Of a DNA stretch of 64,000 nt, positions 8,752 to 17,691 are shown piece by piece. This stretch comes from Actinobacteria bacterium IMCC25003 (GTDB lineage Bacteria > Actinomycetota > Actinomycetes > Nanopelagicales > Nanopelagicaceae). The first letter of the stretch is position 1, and every line of letters begins with the position of its first letter. The stretch covers positions 372,001 through 436,000 of the forward strand of contig CP015603.1 of NCBI GenBank assembly GCA_002284855.1. Reading direction: 5' to 3'. The notes under the pieces are model-generated. The model had not been told where the DNA came from and did not search any database. It was given only the letters and a program-made list of their open reading frames with translations. A program made the position numbers and the translations under genes.

Positions 8752-9372
8752 ATGAGTTCCACAGTCCACGTCATCCGTCACGGAGAAGTAGAGAATCCCA
8801 ACAAGATTCTTTACGGACGTCAGCCTGGCTGGAGATTGTCACAGCGTGGACAAGAGATGGCTCAAGTTATTGGCGAATGGTCCAAGGGAGTAAATCTCGG
8901 TGCGCTCCACGTTTCACCGCTACAAAGAGCGCAAGAGACAGCAGCGCCCATTGCACAAGCACATGGCTTGGAGATCAAAACTGATGAACGCTTGATTGAA
9001 GCAGCCAATATCTTTGAAGGTAAATCATTTGAATTAGGAAGCGGCGTTTTAAAACATCCTTCTTCCTGGCGCCATCTCTACAACCCATGGAAGCCTTCGT
9101 GGGGCGAACCGTACGAAGAACAAATCTCGCGCATGCTTGCAGCAATCTTCGATGCCAAGAAAGCCGCACAAGGAAAAGATGCAATCGTCGTTTCACACCA
9201 ACTTCCTATCTGGATTCTTCGTAGCGCCATAGAAGGTCGCTCCATGCTTCATGATCCGCGCAAACGCGAATGCACTTTGGCTTCAGTTACAAGCGTCCAC
9301 TTCGATGACGAAGGAATGATTTCAGGGACTTCTTACTCCGAGCCTGCCAAGCATCTGCTCCCACCAAAATAA
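8752..9372 (+). CDS. Histidine phosphatase family protein
   Basis: 206 residues starting MSSTVHVIRHGE, where RHG is the phosphatase signature with the phospho-acceptor His. SPLQRAQETA near residue 60 and VVSHQLPIWIL near 145 carry the other active-site Arg and His. It belongs to the phosphoglycerate mutase-like superfamily. In Actinobacteria this gene precedes resA-ccdA-resB-ccsB, as it does here (resA starts one base after its stop). The true substrate in that context is not known. The start at 8752 is chosen because the motif begins immediately and a -10 element sits just upstream. Confidence 0.88.
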   Translation: MSSTVHVIRHGEVENPNKILYGRQPGWRLSQRGQEMAQVIGEWSKGVNLGALHVSPLQRAQETAAPIAQAHGLEIKTDERLIEAANIFEGKSFELGSGVLKHPSSWRHLYNPWKPSWGEPYEEQISRMLAAIFDAKKAAQGKDAIVVSHQLPIWILRSAIEGRSMLHDPRKRECTLASVTSVHFDDEGMISGTSYSEPAKHLLPPK

Positions 9373-9373
9373 G

Positions 9374-9910
9374 ATGAAGAAAACCGCGCTCGTACTTGCA
9401 TCGCTCTTACTGCTTACTGGGTGCAGCAATGGTGGCGCATCAAAAGCTGAAGAGAGCTTTATCGCTGGTAGCGGTGCAATCACAAAGATAAAGATTGGTA
9501 ATCGAATTCCAGCACCCGCTATCTCGGGGATGACCTTGAGTGGGAAGAATTTCACATTTAATAAAGGCAGAGTTGCTGTCGTCAATGTCTGGGCATCCTG
9601 GTGTTCACCATGCCGAGCTGAAGAGCCAACTCTCTCTGCTCTTTCGCAGAAGTACTCAGATGTTCAATTTATTGGAATATTGACCCGCGATAACCCAGTC
9701 AATGCTGAGGCTTTTACGCGCAAACGTGGAACTCCGTATCCAACGCTTATCGATGACTCAATCTTGATCGGATTTAGAAAGTCGCTTCCTGCAAATGCAA
9801 TTCCTACGACAGTCATTATTGATCGCACCGGAAATGTTGCTGCGCGAATCTCAGGAGTTGTCACTGTCGCTTCTCTCTCGACTCTTATTGAAGAGGTGAG
9901 CGCAGAATGA
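9374..9910 (+). CDS. resA: ResA/TlpA-like thiol-disulfide oxidoreductase lipoprotein
   Basis: 178 residues. A lipoprotein signal peptide ends in the lipobox LLTGC (C17), so it is anchored on the outside of the membrane. The thioredoxin-fold domain holds the redox pair WASWCSPCRAEEP (C77, C80), and the cis-Pro lies near NAIPTTVII. ResA reduces the CxxCH haem-binding site of apocytochrome c before haem ligation. The gene overlaps ccdA by four bases (ATGA), and CcdA should supply its electrons. Confidence 0.92.
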   Translation: MKKTALVLASLLLLTGCSNGGASKAEESFIAGSGAITKIKIGNRIPAPAISGMTLSGKNFTFNKGRVAVVNVWASWCSPCRAEEPTLSALSQKYSDVQFIGILTRDNPVNAEAFTRKRGTPYPTLIDDSILIGFRKSLPANAIPTTVIIDRTGNVAARISGVVTVASLSTLIEEVSAE

Positions 9911-10632
9911 ACGAATTCGTCGTCAACCAACTGATGGATGGTTTCTTACTCACCGCATTTCCAATCGCGCTTCTTGCAGGCTTAATCTCTTTCATCTCAC
10001 CGTGCGTTCTTCCGCTTGTACCTGGATACCTCTCATTCGCTGCGGGATTCTCTCGATCCCGCGGTCGAGTTTTTCTTGGTTCCATTCTCTTTGTACTTGG
10101 ATTTAGCGCGCTCTTTATCTCTTACGGCGCGCTATTCGGCGAGTTAGGTGCTCGCATCTCAACAAATGAAGATGTTATTACTCGCGTGCTTGGGCTATTA
10201 ACAATTCTGATGGGCGTGATCTTTCTCGGAGTATTTCCGATGATGCCGACTCTGAAACCACGAATTTCAACGACTGGCGGATTGATTGGTGCGCCAATTC
10301 TTGGCTTCCTCTTTGGTGTGGGTTGGACGCCATGTATCGGCCCAGCTCTTGCCAGTGTTCAAGCTCTCGCTTTTCAAGAATCGAGTGCAGTACGTGGTGC
10401 CATACTCTCATTCGGTTATTGCATTGGCTTAGGCCTTCCCTTCATCGCATCAGGACTCTTCCTCGATAAATCAGAGAAGATGAGAAAAGTTCTAGTAAAG
10501 CGCGGCGACAAAGTTTCAAAAATCGGTGGAGTGCTTCTCATTCTTATCGGCTTACTTCAGTTGACCGGGCTCTGGACCAATCTCATGATTGAGATGCGCT
10601 CACTTATCTCAGATTTTGCGCCGGTGATCTAA
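9907..10632 (+). CDS. ccdA: Cytochrome c biogenesis protein CcdA
   Basis: 241-residue polytopic membrane protein with about six helices. The two redox cysteines that define the family are in FISPCVLPLVPGY (C33) and GWTPCIGPAL (C143), in matching positions of two pseudo-repeats. CcdA moves electrons from cytosolic thioredoxin across the membrane to ResA. The start overlaps resA (ATGA) and the stop overlaps resB (TAATG), so the four cytochrome biogenesis genes are translationally linked. Confidence 0.95.
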   Translation: MNEFVVNQLMDGFLLTAFPIALLAGLISFISPCVLPLVPGYLSFAAGFSRSRGRVFLGSILFVLGFSALFISYGALFGELGARISTNEDVITRVLGLLTILMGVIFLGVFPMMPTLKPRISTTGGLIGAPILGFLFGVGWTPCIGPALASVQALAFQESSAVRGAILSFGYCIGLGLPFIASGLFLDKSEKMRKVLVKRGDKVSKIGGVLLILIGLLQLTGLWTNLMIEMRSLISDFAPVI

Positions 10633-12098
10633 TGAGCAAAGAGATGGAAGTACCAGAGCTCGGATTCTTTGCGTTAGTTCGATATGCCTGGCGCCAGCTC
10701 ACAAGTATGCGTACAGCGCTGATTCTGTTGATGCTCATGGGTATTGCCGCAATTCCTGGCTCGCTCATCCCGCAGCGCATCACCAACGCAATTGCAGTGC
10801 GAGATTTCTTTGCAACAAATCCAGAGCTGGCTAAGTGGTACGACCGCTTCTCACTCTTCGACGTATATGGATCTCCGTGGTTTAGCGCAATCTATATTTT
10901 GCTCTTTATCTCGCTCATTGGCTGTGTGCTGCCAAGAACAGTCGAGCATTACAAAGCGATGCGCGCACAACCGCCAGCGACTCCCAAGAATCTTTCACGA
11001 CTGGAACATCATCAGGAATTCAGTGGTGGCGATAAATCTCTCGAGCGTGCTCAGGATTGGTTTAAAGCACATCGCTTCCGTGTTCGTGTTGAGGGCGAGT
11101 CAATTTCGGCAGAGAAAGGTTTCTTGCGTGAAACTGGAAACCTGCTCTTTCACCTCTCTCTTATTTTGATTCTGGTCGGTGTCAGTTTCGGCTCACTCTT
11201 CGGAATGCGTGGCGAAGCAATAGTCAGCACTGGAGAGCGCTTTATCAATGTTGCAACTTCTTATGACACCCTCTCTTTTGGAAAGCTCACAGGTGAGAAT
11301 TCGCTCAGCCCTTTTGAAATCAGACTCGATAAATTTGTGGGCGAATACGACCCTAAGACAAATGCACCAAAGGATTACACCGCATGGGTAACTGTTACAG
11401 ATAACGGAACTACCTATAAGAAAGTACTTAAGGTTAATGAGCCACTCACCTTTGGAAATACGCGCGTATATCTACAAGCAAATGGCTATAGCCCAGTAGT
11501 GACTGTGCGCGATTCACAAGGCAATGTTGCGCTGCAAGGTCCGATTCCATTCTTGCCACAAGATGGAAATCTCCGTTCCATCGGTGCAATAAAAGTTCCC
11601 GATGCAGAACCACAGATTGGCTTTGTTGGCTCATTTGTTCCTACAAATGCGCGCACAACAGGTCAGGGAGCGATATCAATTTTTCCGGAGCTTCTTGATC
11701 CGAAATTACTTTTCTCGATCTGGAAGGGTGATTTAGGCCTTGATTCAGGAGTTCCTCAATCTGTCTACAGAATTGATACGACAAAGCTTGAAAAAGTTGG
11801 ATTAGGTTCTGTGAAACCTGGTGAAACATTTACCTATCCTGAGGGCTCCATCACATTAGAGACCGTTGTTCCGTGGATCAACCTACAAATCGTCGAAGAT
11901 CCCGGCAAGAGTTATGCGCTCATCGGCGGTATCGTTGCTGTCCTAGGTCTCCTATCTTCACTCTATGGACGTCGTCGTCGAATCTGGATTCGCGTACAAG
12001 GTGAACGAGTAGAAGTTGCGGGACTTGCTAAGAACAGCGCGCCTGGTCTTGAAGTAGAGATACAGAAATTTGTAAGTGCAATTAGGGGAGAAAAATAA
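10632..12098 (+). CDS. resB: Cytochrome c biogenesis protein ResB
   Basis: 488 residues with three transmembrane helices in the N-terminal third (near 30, 85 and 175), a large extracytoplasmic domain and a final helix near 440. This is the ResB/Ccs1 layout. With CcsB it forms the system II synthase that exports haem and attaches it to apocytochrome c. The gene starts on the last base of the ccdA stop and ends on the first base of the ccsB ATG. Presence of system II implies membrane-facing c-type cytochromes elsewhere in the genome. Confidence 0.93.
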   Translation: MSKEMEVPELGFFALVRYAWRQLTSMRTALILLMLMGIAAIPGSLIPQRITNAIAVRDFFATNPELAKWYDRFSLFDVYGSPWFSAIYILLFISLIGCVLPRTVEHYKAMRAQPPATPKNLSRLEHHQEFSGGDKSLERAQDWFKAHRFRVRVEGESISAEKGFLRETGNLLFHLSLILILVGVSFGSLFGMRGEAIVSTGERFINVATSYDTLSFGKLTGENSLSPFEIRLDKFVGEYDPKTNAPKDYTAWVTVTDNGTTYKKVLKVNEPLTFGNTRVYLQANGYSPVVTVRDSQGNVALQGPIPFLPQDGNLRSIGAIKVPDAEPQIGFVGSFVPTNARTTGQGAISIFPELLDPKLLFSIWKGDLGLDSGVPQSVYRIDTTKLEKVGLGSVKPGETFTYPEGSITLETVVPWINLQIVEDPGKSYALIGGIVAVLGLLSSLYGRRRRIWIRVQGERVEVAGLAKNSAPGLEVEIQKFVSAIRGEK

Positions 12099-13012
12099 TG
12101 CAGACAACGTGGGCCTACGTATCAAACTACTTTGTCTACTCCGCGATGGCTGTCTTCACAATCTCCTTTATTGCCCATGCATTTGAGACTGCCTTTGCTG
12201 TTCGTGCACCTGAAATCGCAGATTCAACTGATGGCAACCTCTTAACAAAGACCCTTGATTACAAGCGCACTGAAAAGACAGCCCGCATTGCAACAGCGAT
12301 GATGATCCTTGGCTTCATCTTGCTTTTGGCCGGAGTCATTACTCGTGGAATTTCAGCAAAGCATGTTCCTTGGGGAAATATGTATGAGTTCTCCATTACA
12401 GGCGCTTTAGCTTTCACAGGCGCATATTTAGCCGCTCTTCGTAAATATGATCTTCGCTGGCTCGGACTCTTTGTCTCAATCTCAGTTCTACTTACTCTTG
12501 GCACGGCAATCACTTTGCTCTATCGCAATAGTGCGCCACTTGTTCCTGCGCTCAAATCAACATGGCTCGTAATCCACGTTATCGCAGCAATTATTTCTGG
12601 CGGAGTCTTCCTCCTGGCAAACGTTGTTGCAGCTGCCTATCTCTATCTTGAAAGAGTTGAGAAGCGCGGGGCACGTCCACTGTGGTTACAGCGAGTGCCA
12701 TCTCTAGAAGTTCTCGATCAACTTTCCTATCGTCTCGTAGCTTTCGTATTTCCACTCTGGACCTTTGCAGTTATTGCAGGTGCAATTTGGGCTGAAAGTG
12801 CGTGGGGTCGTTATTGGGGATGGGATCCAAAAGAGACTTGGGCATTTATTACCTGGGTTGCCTATGCTGCTTACTTACACGCCCGTGTAACTGTTGGCTG
12901 GCGTGGACGTCGCGCTGCTTGGCTCTGCATCTTTGCAGGATCTACATTCCTCTTTAACTACGTCTATGTAAATGTGTGGGGTACCGGCAAACATACATAT
13001 TCCGGTCTCTAA
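12098..13012 (+). CDS. ccsB: Cytochrome c synthase subunit CcsB (CcsA)
   Basis: 304 residues with about eight membrane helices. The haem-handling WWD segment, WGRYWGWDPKETWAFITW, sits at about 236-253. Candidate axial His residues flank it (H89, H160 and one near the C-terminus). It pairs with ResB to present haem to apocytochrome c on the outer face. It is the last gene of the tightly overlapping resA-ccdA-resB-ccsB set. Confidence 0.95.
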   Translation: MQTTWAYVSNYFVYSAMAVFTISFIAHAFETAFAVRAPEIADSTDGNLLTKTLDYKRTEKTARIATAMMILGFILLLAGVITRGISAKHVPWGNMYEFSITGALAFTGAYLAALRKYDLRWLGLFVSISVLLTLGTAITLLYRNSAPLVPALKSTWLVIHVIAAIISGGVFLLANVVAAAYLYLERVEKRGARPLWLQRVPSLEVLDQLSYRLVAFVFPLWTFAVIAGAIWAESAWGRYWGWDPKETWAFITWVAYAAYLHARVTVGWRGRRAAWLCIFAGSTFLFNYVYVNVWGTGKHTYSGL

Positions 13013-13026
13013 GAGTCCCGGTCTTC

Positions 13027-13620
13027 ATGTTCTCGGTCGAAATAGTCGGCTTTATTGCTGGTTCCCTTGGAATGTTCTTTGGGCTTCCACAAGCGCTCCG
13101 TGTTCGCCGACTCGGCCATGGACGCGGAGTCAGCCTCTTTACATGGCTACTTCAATTTGGGGTGGCAACTTCATGGGCAACCTACGGTTTTGATACTAAA
13201 TCTAGTTCGCTACTCATCATGAATATTGGTGCTGGTCTTATCAATGCCAGTGTCATCTTTGCGATCATGCAAAACAGATTACAGACTTTCGCGATACTTT
13301 CGACATATGTATTGGTCTTATCTACTCTGATTCTCGTTCTTCCCTCAGCCTTGGTTTCAGTCCTTTTGGTTGCACTCGTATTTTCTCAGACTCCACAAAT
13401 CTATAAATCTTTTAAGAATATTCGAAGTGAGAAGCGCTCCGCGGTTTCTATTCCCGCTCTAAGTCTTGGCGCAGCAAGCAATTTCCTATGGCTCTGCTAC
13501 GCACTTCTCATTGATGATAATTTACTCAAGGTAAGTACCTCGATTGCATTTTCAACCTATATGACTGTCATTGTCCTTGAGTTAATTGGTAAGCGAGCTC
13601 AGCTTTTAAATACTGCGTAG
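13027..13620 (+). CDS. PQ-loop (SWEET/MtN3-like) membrane protein
   Basis: 197 residues, nearly all in six or seven hydrophobic helices, with two PQ motifs: FFGLPQALRVRR near residue 22 and FSQTPQIYKSF near 125. The two halves look like a tandem triple-helix repeat, the plan of full SWEET-type sugar transporters; typical bacterial SemiSWEETs are half this size. It starts only 14 bases after ccsB. The start ATG 13027 begins the first helix directly; an upstream in-frame codon lies inside ccsB. Transport of a sugar or other small solute is possible but unproven. The last 15 bases overlap the convergent next gene. Confidence 0.78.
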   Translation: MFSVEIVGFIAGSLGMFFGLPQALRVRRLGHGRGVSLFTWLLQFGVATSWATYGFDTKSSSLLIMNIGAGLINASVIFAIMQNRLQTFAILSTYVLVLSTLILVLPSALVSVLLVALVFSQTPQIYKSFKNIRSEKRSAVSIPALSLGAASNFLWLCYALLIDDNLLKVSTSIAFSTYMTVIVLELIGKRAQLLNTA

Positions 13621-13866
13621 GAAATCTGGGTCGTCATCTGGGGGAAGAATGCGCTTCTTGCCAGGTTTTGGACCCTTAGGACCACGATTTCTTCCAATTA
13701 TTAAATAGGCAATTGGGCCGAAAATTCCAGTAAAGAGGATCACCAAGAGCCAGCCCCATTTAGGTAACTTCTTAATTTGAGTCTCATCGCGCATTGCGCA
13801 ATCAATGAATGTGTAAAGAGTCAAAGCAAGTGAGAGAAGAATTAAAAACCCTTGAACTTTAACCAT
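13606..13866 (-). CDS. PLDc_N domain small membrane protein
   Basis: 86 residues: a helix at about 5-22, then YTFIDCAMRDETQIKKLPKW, a second helix through GPIAYLIIGR, and a basic, proline-rich tail. This is the PLDc_N (phospholipase D nuclease N-terminal) fold, seen alone as a small membrane protein beside men genes in other Actinobacteria. There is no phospholipase catalytic motif. The function is unknown. It sits between the PQ-loop gene (convergent, 15-base overlap) and menA on the same strand. Confidence 0.75.
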   Translation of the reverse strand: MVKVQGFLILLSLALTLYTFIDCAMRDETQIKKLPKWGWLLVILFTGIFGPIAYLIIGRNRGPKGPKPGKKRILPPDDDPDFLRSI

Positions 13867-13883
13867 GGTCGGATTCTACTTGC

Positions 13884-14729
13884 TTAGAAAGAGAGCGCGA
13901 GTGCAAAGGTTAGGCCGAAGTGGAGCTGAAGTTGGCCCGTTCTGCCCAGAAGTGGGATGAGTTCTGCACCCTTTGCGCCTGCAAGGACTTCTCGTGCAAT
14001 GGCATAGGCCTGAGGCGCTGTTGCTAAGGTGAGAAGCGCTAACGGATGTCCAGTAAATACAGGAAAGATATAGGCAGAGATAAGAAGTAATACAAAGAAC
14101 TTACGTGAGTTCTTATCACCGAGTTTTACCGCAAGGGTCTGCTTTCCAACTAACTGATCGCCAGGAATATCGCGGATGTTGTTGATAGCAAGAAGTGCGC
14201 AAGAAAGTGATCCCATTGGGATGGATGCAGCGAATGCAGCAGCGGTAATGTGCAACGTCTGCACATAGTAAGTACCAACAGTTGCAACTACTCCAAAGAA
14301 TGTGAAGACAGAGAGTTCGCCGAATCCACGATAGCCGTAAGGGGTGTGGCCACCGGTGTAACCCCATGCAGCGAGAACAGAGGCGATACCAACAGTAAGA
14401 ATCCACCAAGAAGAGAGATAGGCCAGTGCCAATCCAGCTACGCAAGCAACAAGAAATGAAAGTTGCGCCGCACGCTTTACGGCAGCCGGCGATGCCAGGC
14501 CTGACGCAGTCAGACGAACTGGCCCAACTCGATTGTCATCAGTTCCGCGAATGCCGTCTGAGTAATCATTGGAGTAATTGACGGCAATTTGTAGTGCAAG
14601 ACTTACAACCAGAGCGAGCAGAGCTTGAAGTGGTTTCCACTCTTTTCCTGCAAGGACAGTAGCCACAACTACTGGAGCTACCGCTGCTGGAAGTGTGCGT
14701 GGACGGGCTCCCTGAATCCAAATATTAAT
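13884..14729 (-). CDS. menA: 1,4-dihydroxy-2-naphthoate polyprenyltransferase
   Basis: 281 residues if started at the rare codon ATT 14729-14727. MenA attaches the polyprenyl chain to DHNA in the membrane. The UbiA-family site NYSNDYSDGIRG (Asp-rich, Mg-prenyl diphosphate binding) is visible, with many membrane helices. The conserved leader GARPRTLPAAVAPV lies upstream of the first conventional start (GTG 14666) and in frame. Between the previous in-frame stop and that GTG there is no ATG, GTG, TTG or CTG. A Shine-Dalgarno GGAGG (14740-14736) sits six bases before ATT 14729. The start overlaps the menE stop. Confidence 0.9.
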   Translation of the reverse strand: MNIWIQGARPRTLPAAVAPVVVATVLAGKEWKPLQALLALVVSLALQIAVNYSNDYSDGIRGTDDNRVGPVRLTASGLASPAAVKRAAQLSFLVACVAGLALAYLSSWWILTVGIASVLAAWGYTGGHTPYGYRGFGELSVFTFFGVVATVGTYYVQTLHITAAAFAASIPMGSLSCALLAINNIRDIPGDQLVGKQTLAVKLGDKNSRKFFVLLLISAYIFPVFTGHPLALLTLATAPQAYAIAREVLAGAKGAELIPLLGRTGQLQLHFGLTFALALSF

Positions 14730-15819
14730 TGGGCGCCTCCATCAATAATTCGATCAACTTCTTGCGATCCACTTTACCAATTCCAATGAGTGGAAGTTCG
14801 GGGAGGTGGAGATAACCCTTTGGTTTGCTGAAATCGCCGAACTGTTCGCCGAGGTACTGCGCTACCTCTTCTTCGGATGGGAAACCATCGCCGGCAATGG
14901 CAACGTGAAGCGCATCGCCCCATTTGGAATCCTTTACCGCAAAGGCTGCAAAGGCTTTATGAGGAAAGTGAGTATGGAGTGAAGATTCAATTGCGCTCAA
15001 TGAGATGTTCTCTCCACCAGAGATGATCACATCGTCACTTCGACCTTCGACAATCAACTTCTCATTTTCAATGCGTCCAAAGTCTGAGGAGTGGAACCAG
15101 CCATCTTTACATTGTGTCTCCCAGAGCGCTTCAGCTCCGAGATATGTATGAGCAAGAACTGTTCCTTTGATTGCAATTCGATTTTCAGGAGTGATTGAGA
15201 TTGCTACTCCATCGAGCGGCACACCGTTATAGACGCAACCACCAGAAGTTTCAGTCATTCCATATGTCACGACAACGTTGATTCCAGCCTTCTCTGCCTG
15301 AAGATGGAGATCAGTGGTGAGCACAGCGCCACCAACGAGAACTGCTTTAGCGGCAGCGAGGTGTGCAAGAAGATGCTGATCCCCATTGAGCGCCTTAAAG
15401 AGTTGAGTTGGAACAATTGCAGTGAAGTCTGCGCGGGGATATTCGCCTTCGTGGTTTCGCAAATCAATCGGATTAGTTCCCAATTCAAGTGCGCGGATAA
15501 GAACGTTTATTCCTGCGATATGAGTAAGTGGAAGTAAGAGCGACCAAGAATTTCCAAAGACAGCTCCGAGCGCTTTATTTGATGCGCGAGCTGATGAGAT
15601 CAGAGCAGATGCAGAGAGAGCCACATCTTTTGAAAGTCCAGAGCTTCCGGTTGTCGAGACAACAACGCTTATTCGTGCAGGGACTTGTGTGACCGAGGCG
15701 TGGCCAAACGCGAGAGCCGGTCCATCAGAGACTAAGGCCTTGGCGATACGAGCCATCGATTCGCTGACTGTCCATTCGGGATCTGCCGTGCGAAGTTCTC
15801 GTTGTGCGTTCTGCTCCAT
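14725..15819 (-). CDS. menE: o-Succinylbenzoate-CoA ligase
   Basis: 364 residues, compact for an ANL adenylating enzyme. The P-loop-like motif VSTTGSSGLSKDVALS is near residue 54; later motifs are VTYGMTETSGG near 205, a hinge/GRSDDVIISGGENIS block near 265 and the catalytic Lys region GKVDRKKLIE near the end. MenE activates o-succinylbenzoate to its CoA thioester. It is divergent from menB, 41 bases away, and overlaps menA by five bases under the ATT start. TAGCCT lies nine bases before its ATG and may be the -10. Confidence 0.92.
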   Translation of the reverse strand: MEQNAQRELRTADPEWTVSESMARIAKALVSDGPALAFGHASVTQVPARISVVVSTTGSSGLSKDVALSASALISSARASNKALGAVFGNSWSLLLPLTHIAGINVLIRALELGTNPIDLRNHEGEYPRADFTAIVPTQLFKALNGDQHLLAHLAAAKAVLVGGAVLTTDLHLQAEKAGINVVVTYGMTETSGGCVYNGVPLDGVAISITPENRIAIKGTVLAHTYLGAEALWETQCKDGWFHSSDFGRIENEKLIVEGRSDDVIISGGENISLSAIESSLHTHFPHKAFAAFAVKDSKWGDALHVAIAGDGFPSEEEVAQYLGEQFGDFSKPKGYLHLPELPLIGIGKVDRKKLIELLMEAPN

Positions 15820-15860
15820 TGCCCGCGTAGGCTATCGCTCGTAGACCAAATGGAGGAATC

Positions 15861-16739
15861 GTGAGCAAGCCTATTAAGCGTGATTTTGGTGACCGTTCTA
15901 TCCCAGCATGGGTGACCGGTCGCGGTGGTGAGTCATTTACAGATATCACTTACGAAGTTGCTGATGGCATTGCAAAGATCACTATCAACCGTCCGGAAGT
16001 GCGTAACGCATTCCGTCCGCAAACAATTATTGAATTGAAATCTGCTTTTGATTTAGCTCGTGACAATGCCGAAGTTGGTGTCATCATCCTTACAGGTAAA
16101 GGTGATGAAGCTTTCTGCTCCGGCGGCGATATCAACGTTCGTGGAGATGACGGTTACCTCGGCGATGATTCACTTGCACAGCAAGGCGTTGGTCGTCTTA
16201 ATGTTCTCGATCTGCAAGTACAGATTCGTCGCACACCAAAACCAGTTGTTGCGATGATTGCCGGTTGGGCAATTGGTGGTGGACATGTCCTTCACGTTGT
16301 CTGCGATCTTTCTATCGCTGCTGACAATGCCAAGTTTGGTCAGACTGGGCCGATGGTTGGTTCATTCGATGGTGGCTACGGTTCAGGGTTACTTGCAGCT
16401 TCCGTTGGTCAGAAGAAGGCCCGTGAAATTTGGTTTATGACTCGTCAATACGATGCACAAGAAGCGCTTTCCATGGGTCTTGTAAATACCGTTGTTCCGC
16501 TCAAGGATCTAGAAGCTGAAACTGTTTCATGGTGCCGCGAGATGTTGCAGAACTCTCCAATGGCGCTTCGCCTTATTAAGGCTTCCATGAACGCTGCAGA
16601 TGATGGACTTGCGGGGGTTCAACAGCTTGCAGGAGATGCCACCCTTCTCTTCTACTTATCTGAAGAAGGCCAAGAAGGACGCGATGCATACAAAGAGAAG
16701 CGCAAGCCAGATTTCGGAAAGTTCCCAAAGCGTCCGTAA
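15861..16739 (+). CDS. menB: 1,4-dihydroxy-2-naphthoyl-CoA synthase
   Basis: 292-residue crotonase-fold enzyme. [20 protein letters not shown] opens the core; the oxyanion-hole and substrate segments [12 protein letters not shown] and [14 protein letters not shown] follow, then [16 protein letters not shown], all typical of MenB rather than a general enoyl-CoA hydratase. It closes the second ring of the naphthoquinone head group. Start is GTG 15861 behind a clear GGAGGA site. The next gene, menC, begins five bases after its stop. Confidence 0.95.
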   Translation: MSKPIKRDFGDRSIPAWVTGRGGESFTDITYEVADGIAKITINRPEVRNAFRPQTIIELKSAFDLARDNAEVGVIILTGKGDEAFCSGGDINVRGDDGYLGDDSLAQQGVGRLNVLDLQVQIRRTPKPVVAMIAGWAIGGGHVLHVVCDLSIAADNAKFGQTGPMVGSFDGGYGSGLLAASVGQKKAREIWFMTRQYDAQEALSMGLVNTVVPLKDLEAETVSWCREMLQNSPMALRLIKASMNAADDGLAGVQQLAGDATLLFYLSEEGQEGRDAYKEKRKPDFGKFPKRP

Positions 16740-16743
16740 ATTT

Positions 16744-17691
16744 ATGGATCAATCTCTGCTCGACACTATGCGCGTAGTTGCGCTGCCCACGAAGACAAAC
16801 TTTCGGGGAATCAATCTTCGAGAAGTAGCGCTATTCCGTGGTGAATACGGATGGGGTGAATTCTCACCATTTCTTGAATATGGATACGAAGAATCAGCGC
16901 CTTGGCTGATGTGTGCAATAGAGGCTGCTACAAAGCCTCGCCCGAAGCTCTATCGCAATTCAGTACGAGTAAATGGCACTATCCCTGCGCTCAATAACCC
17001 AGTGGATATTGAGCGAATCGTTGATTCATTTCCAGGAGTGCAAACATTTAAAGTAAAAGTTGGCGATAACTTGCCAGAAGATATTGCCCGCCTTGCCAAG
17101 GTGAGATCACTTCGCCCGAAAGCAAAGCTGCGTATTGATGTAAATGGAAACTGGTCTGTGCAAGAAGCAGTAACAAACCTTCGCGCCATCTACGAAAACG
17201 TTGGGCCTCTTGAGTATGCCGAGCAACCCTGCGCAACAGTGGAAGAGCTTCGCGAACTCAAAGAGAAGTTAAAGATTGATATCAAGATTGCTGGGGATGA
17301 AGTCTTGCGCAAGGCAGCAGATCCATTTGCTGTAAATCTCAGTGGGGCTATTGATATTTTGATGCTCAAGGTGCAACCATTCGGTGGAATCGCTCGCGCT
17401 CACAAATTGACCGAGCATCACAAACTCCCTGTTGTAATTTCAAGTGCCCTGGAAAGCGCAGTCGGAATCAATTACGGATTACTTCTTGCAGCATCATTTC
17501 CTGAAATGAACTTTGATTGCGGTCTGGGAACAGGGTCACTTCTTGCTGCTGATGTTGCAGCCTTGCCCATCGTTGACGGTGTCATTGAAATTGCAGATGT
17601 TGAGCCTGACTTCGCGGAATTAGAAGTGGCACCAGAGCGCTACGAATGGTGGAAGAATCGCGTTATGAAGACTGCGGAGCTCTTGCGATGA
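16744..17691 (+). CDS. menC: o-Succinylbenzoate synthase
   Basis: 315-residue enolase-superfamily enzyme. Catalytic KVKVG (K-x-K), metal ligands RIDVNGNW, EYAEQP and IAGDEV, and the second catalytic Lys in MLKVQPFGG are all in order. It dehydrates SHCHC to o-succinylbenzoate in menaquinone synthesis. The ATG at 16744 lies five bases after menB; earlier in-frame codons are inside menB. Its TGA overlaps the menD ATG. Confidence 0.93.
   Translation: MDQSLLDTMRVVALPTKTNFRGINLREVALFRGEYGWGEFSPFLEYGYEESAPWLMCAIEAATKPRPKLYRNSVRVNGTIPALNNPVDIERIVDSFPGVQTFKVKVGDNLPEDIARLAKVRSLRPKAKLRIDVNGNWSVQEAVTNLRAIYENVGPLEYAEQPCATVEELRELKEKLKIDIKIAGDEVLRKAADPFAVNLSGAIDILMLKVQPFGGIARAHKLTEHHKLPVVISSALESAVGINYGLLLAASFPEMNFDCGLGTGSLLAADVAALPIVDGVIEIADVEPDFAELEVAPERYEWWKNRVMKTAELLR

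Noticed and set aside
14664-14666. GTG 14666 as the menA start
   Set aside because: It would remove the conserved GARPRTLPAAVAPV leader and has no ribosome-binding site.
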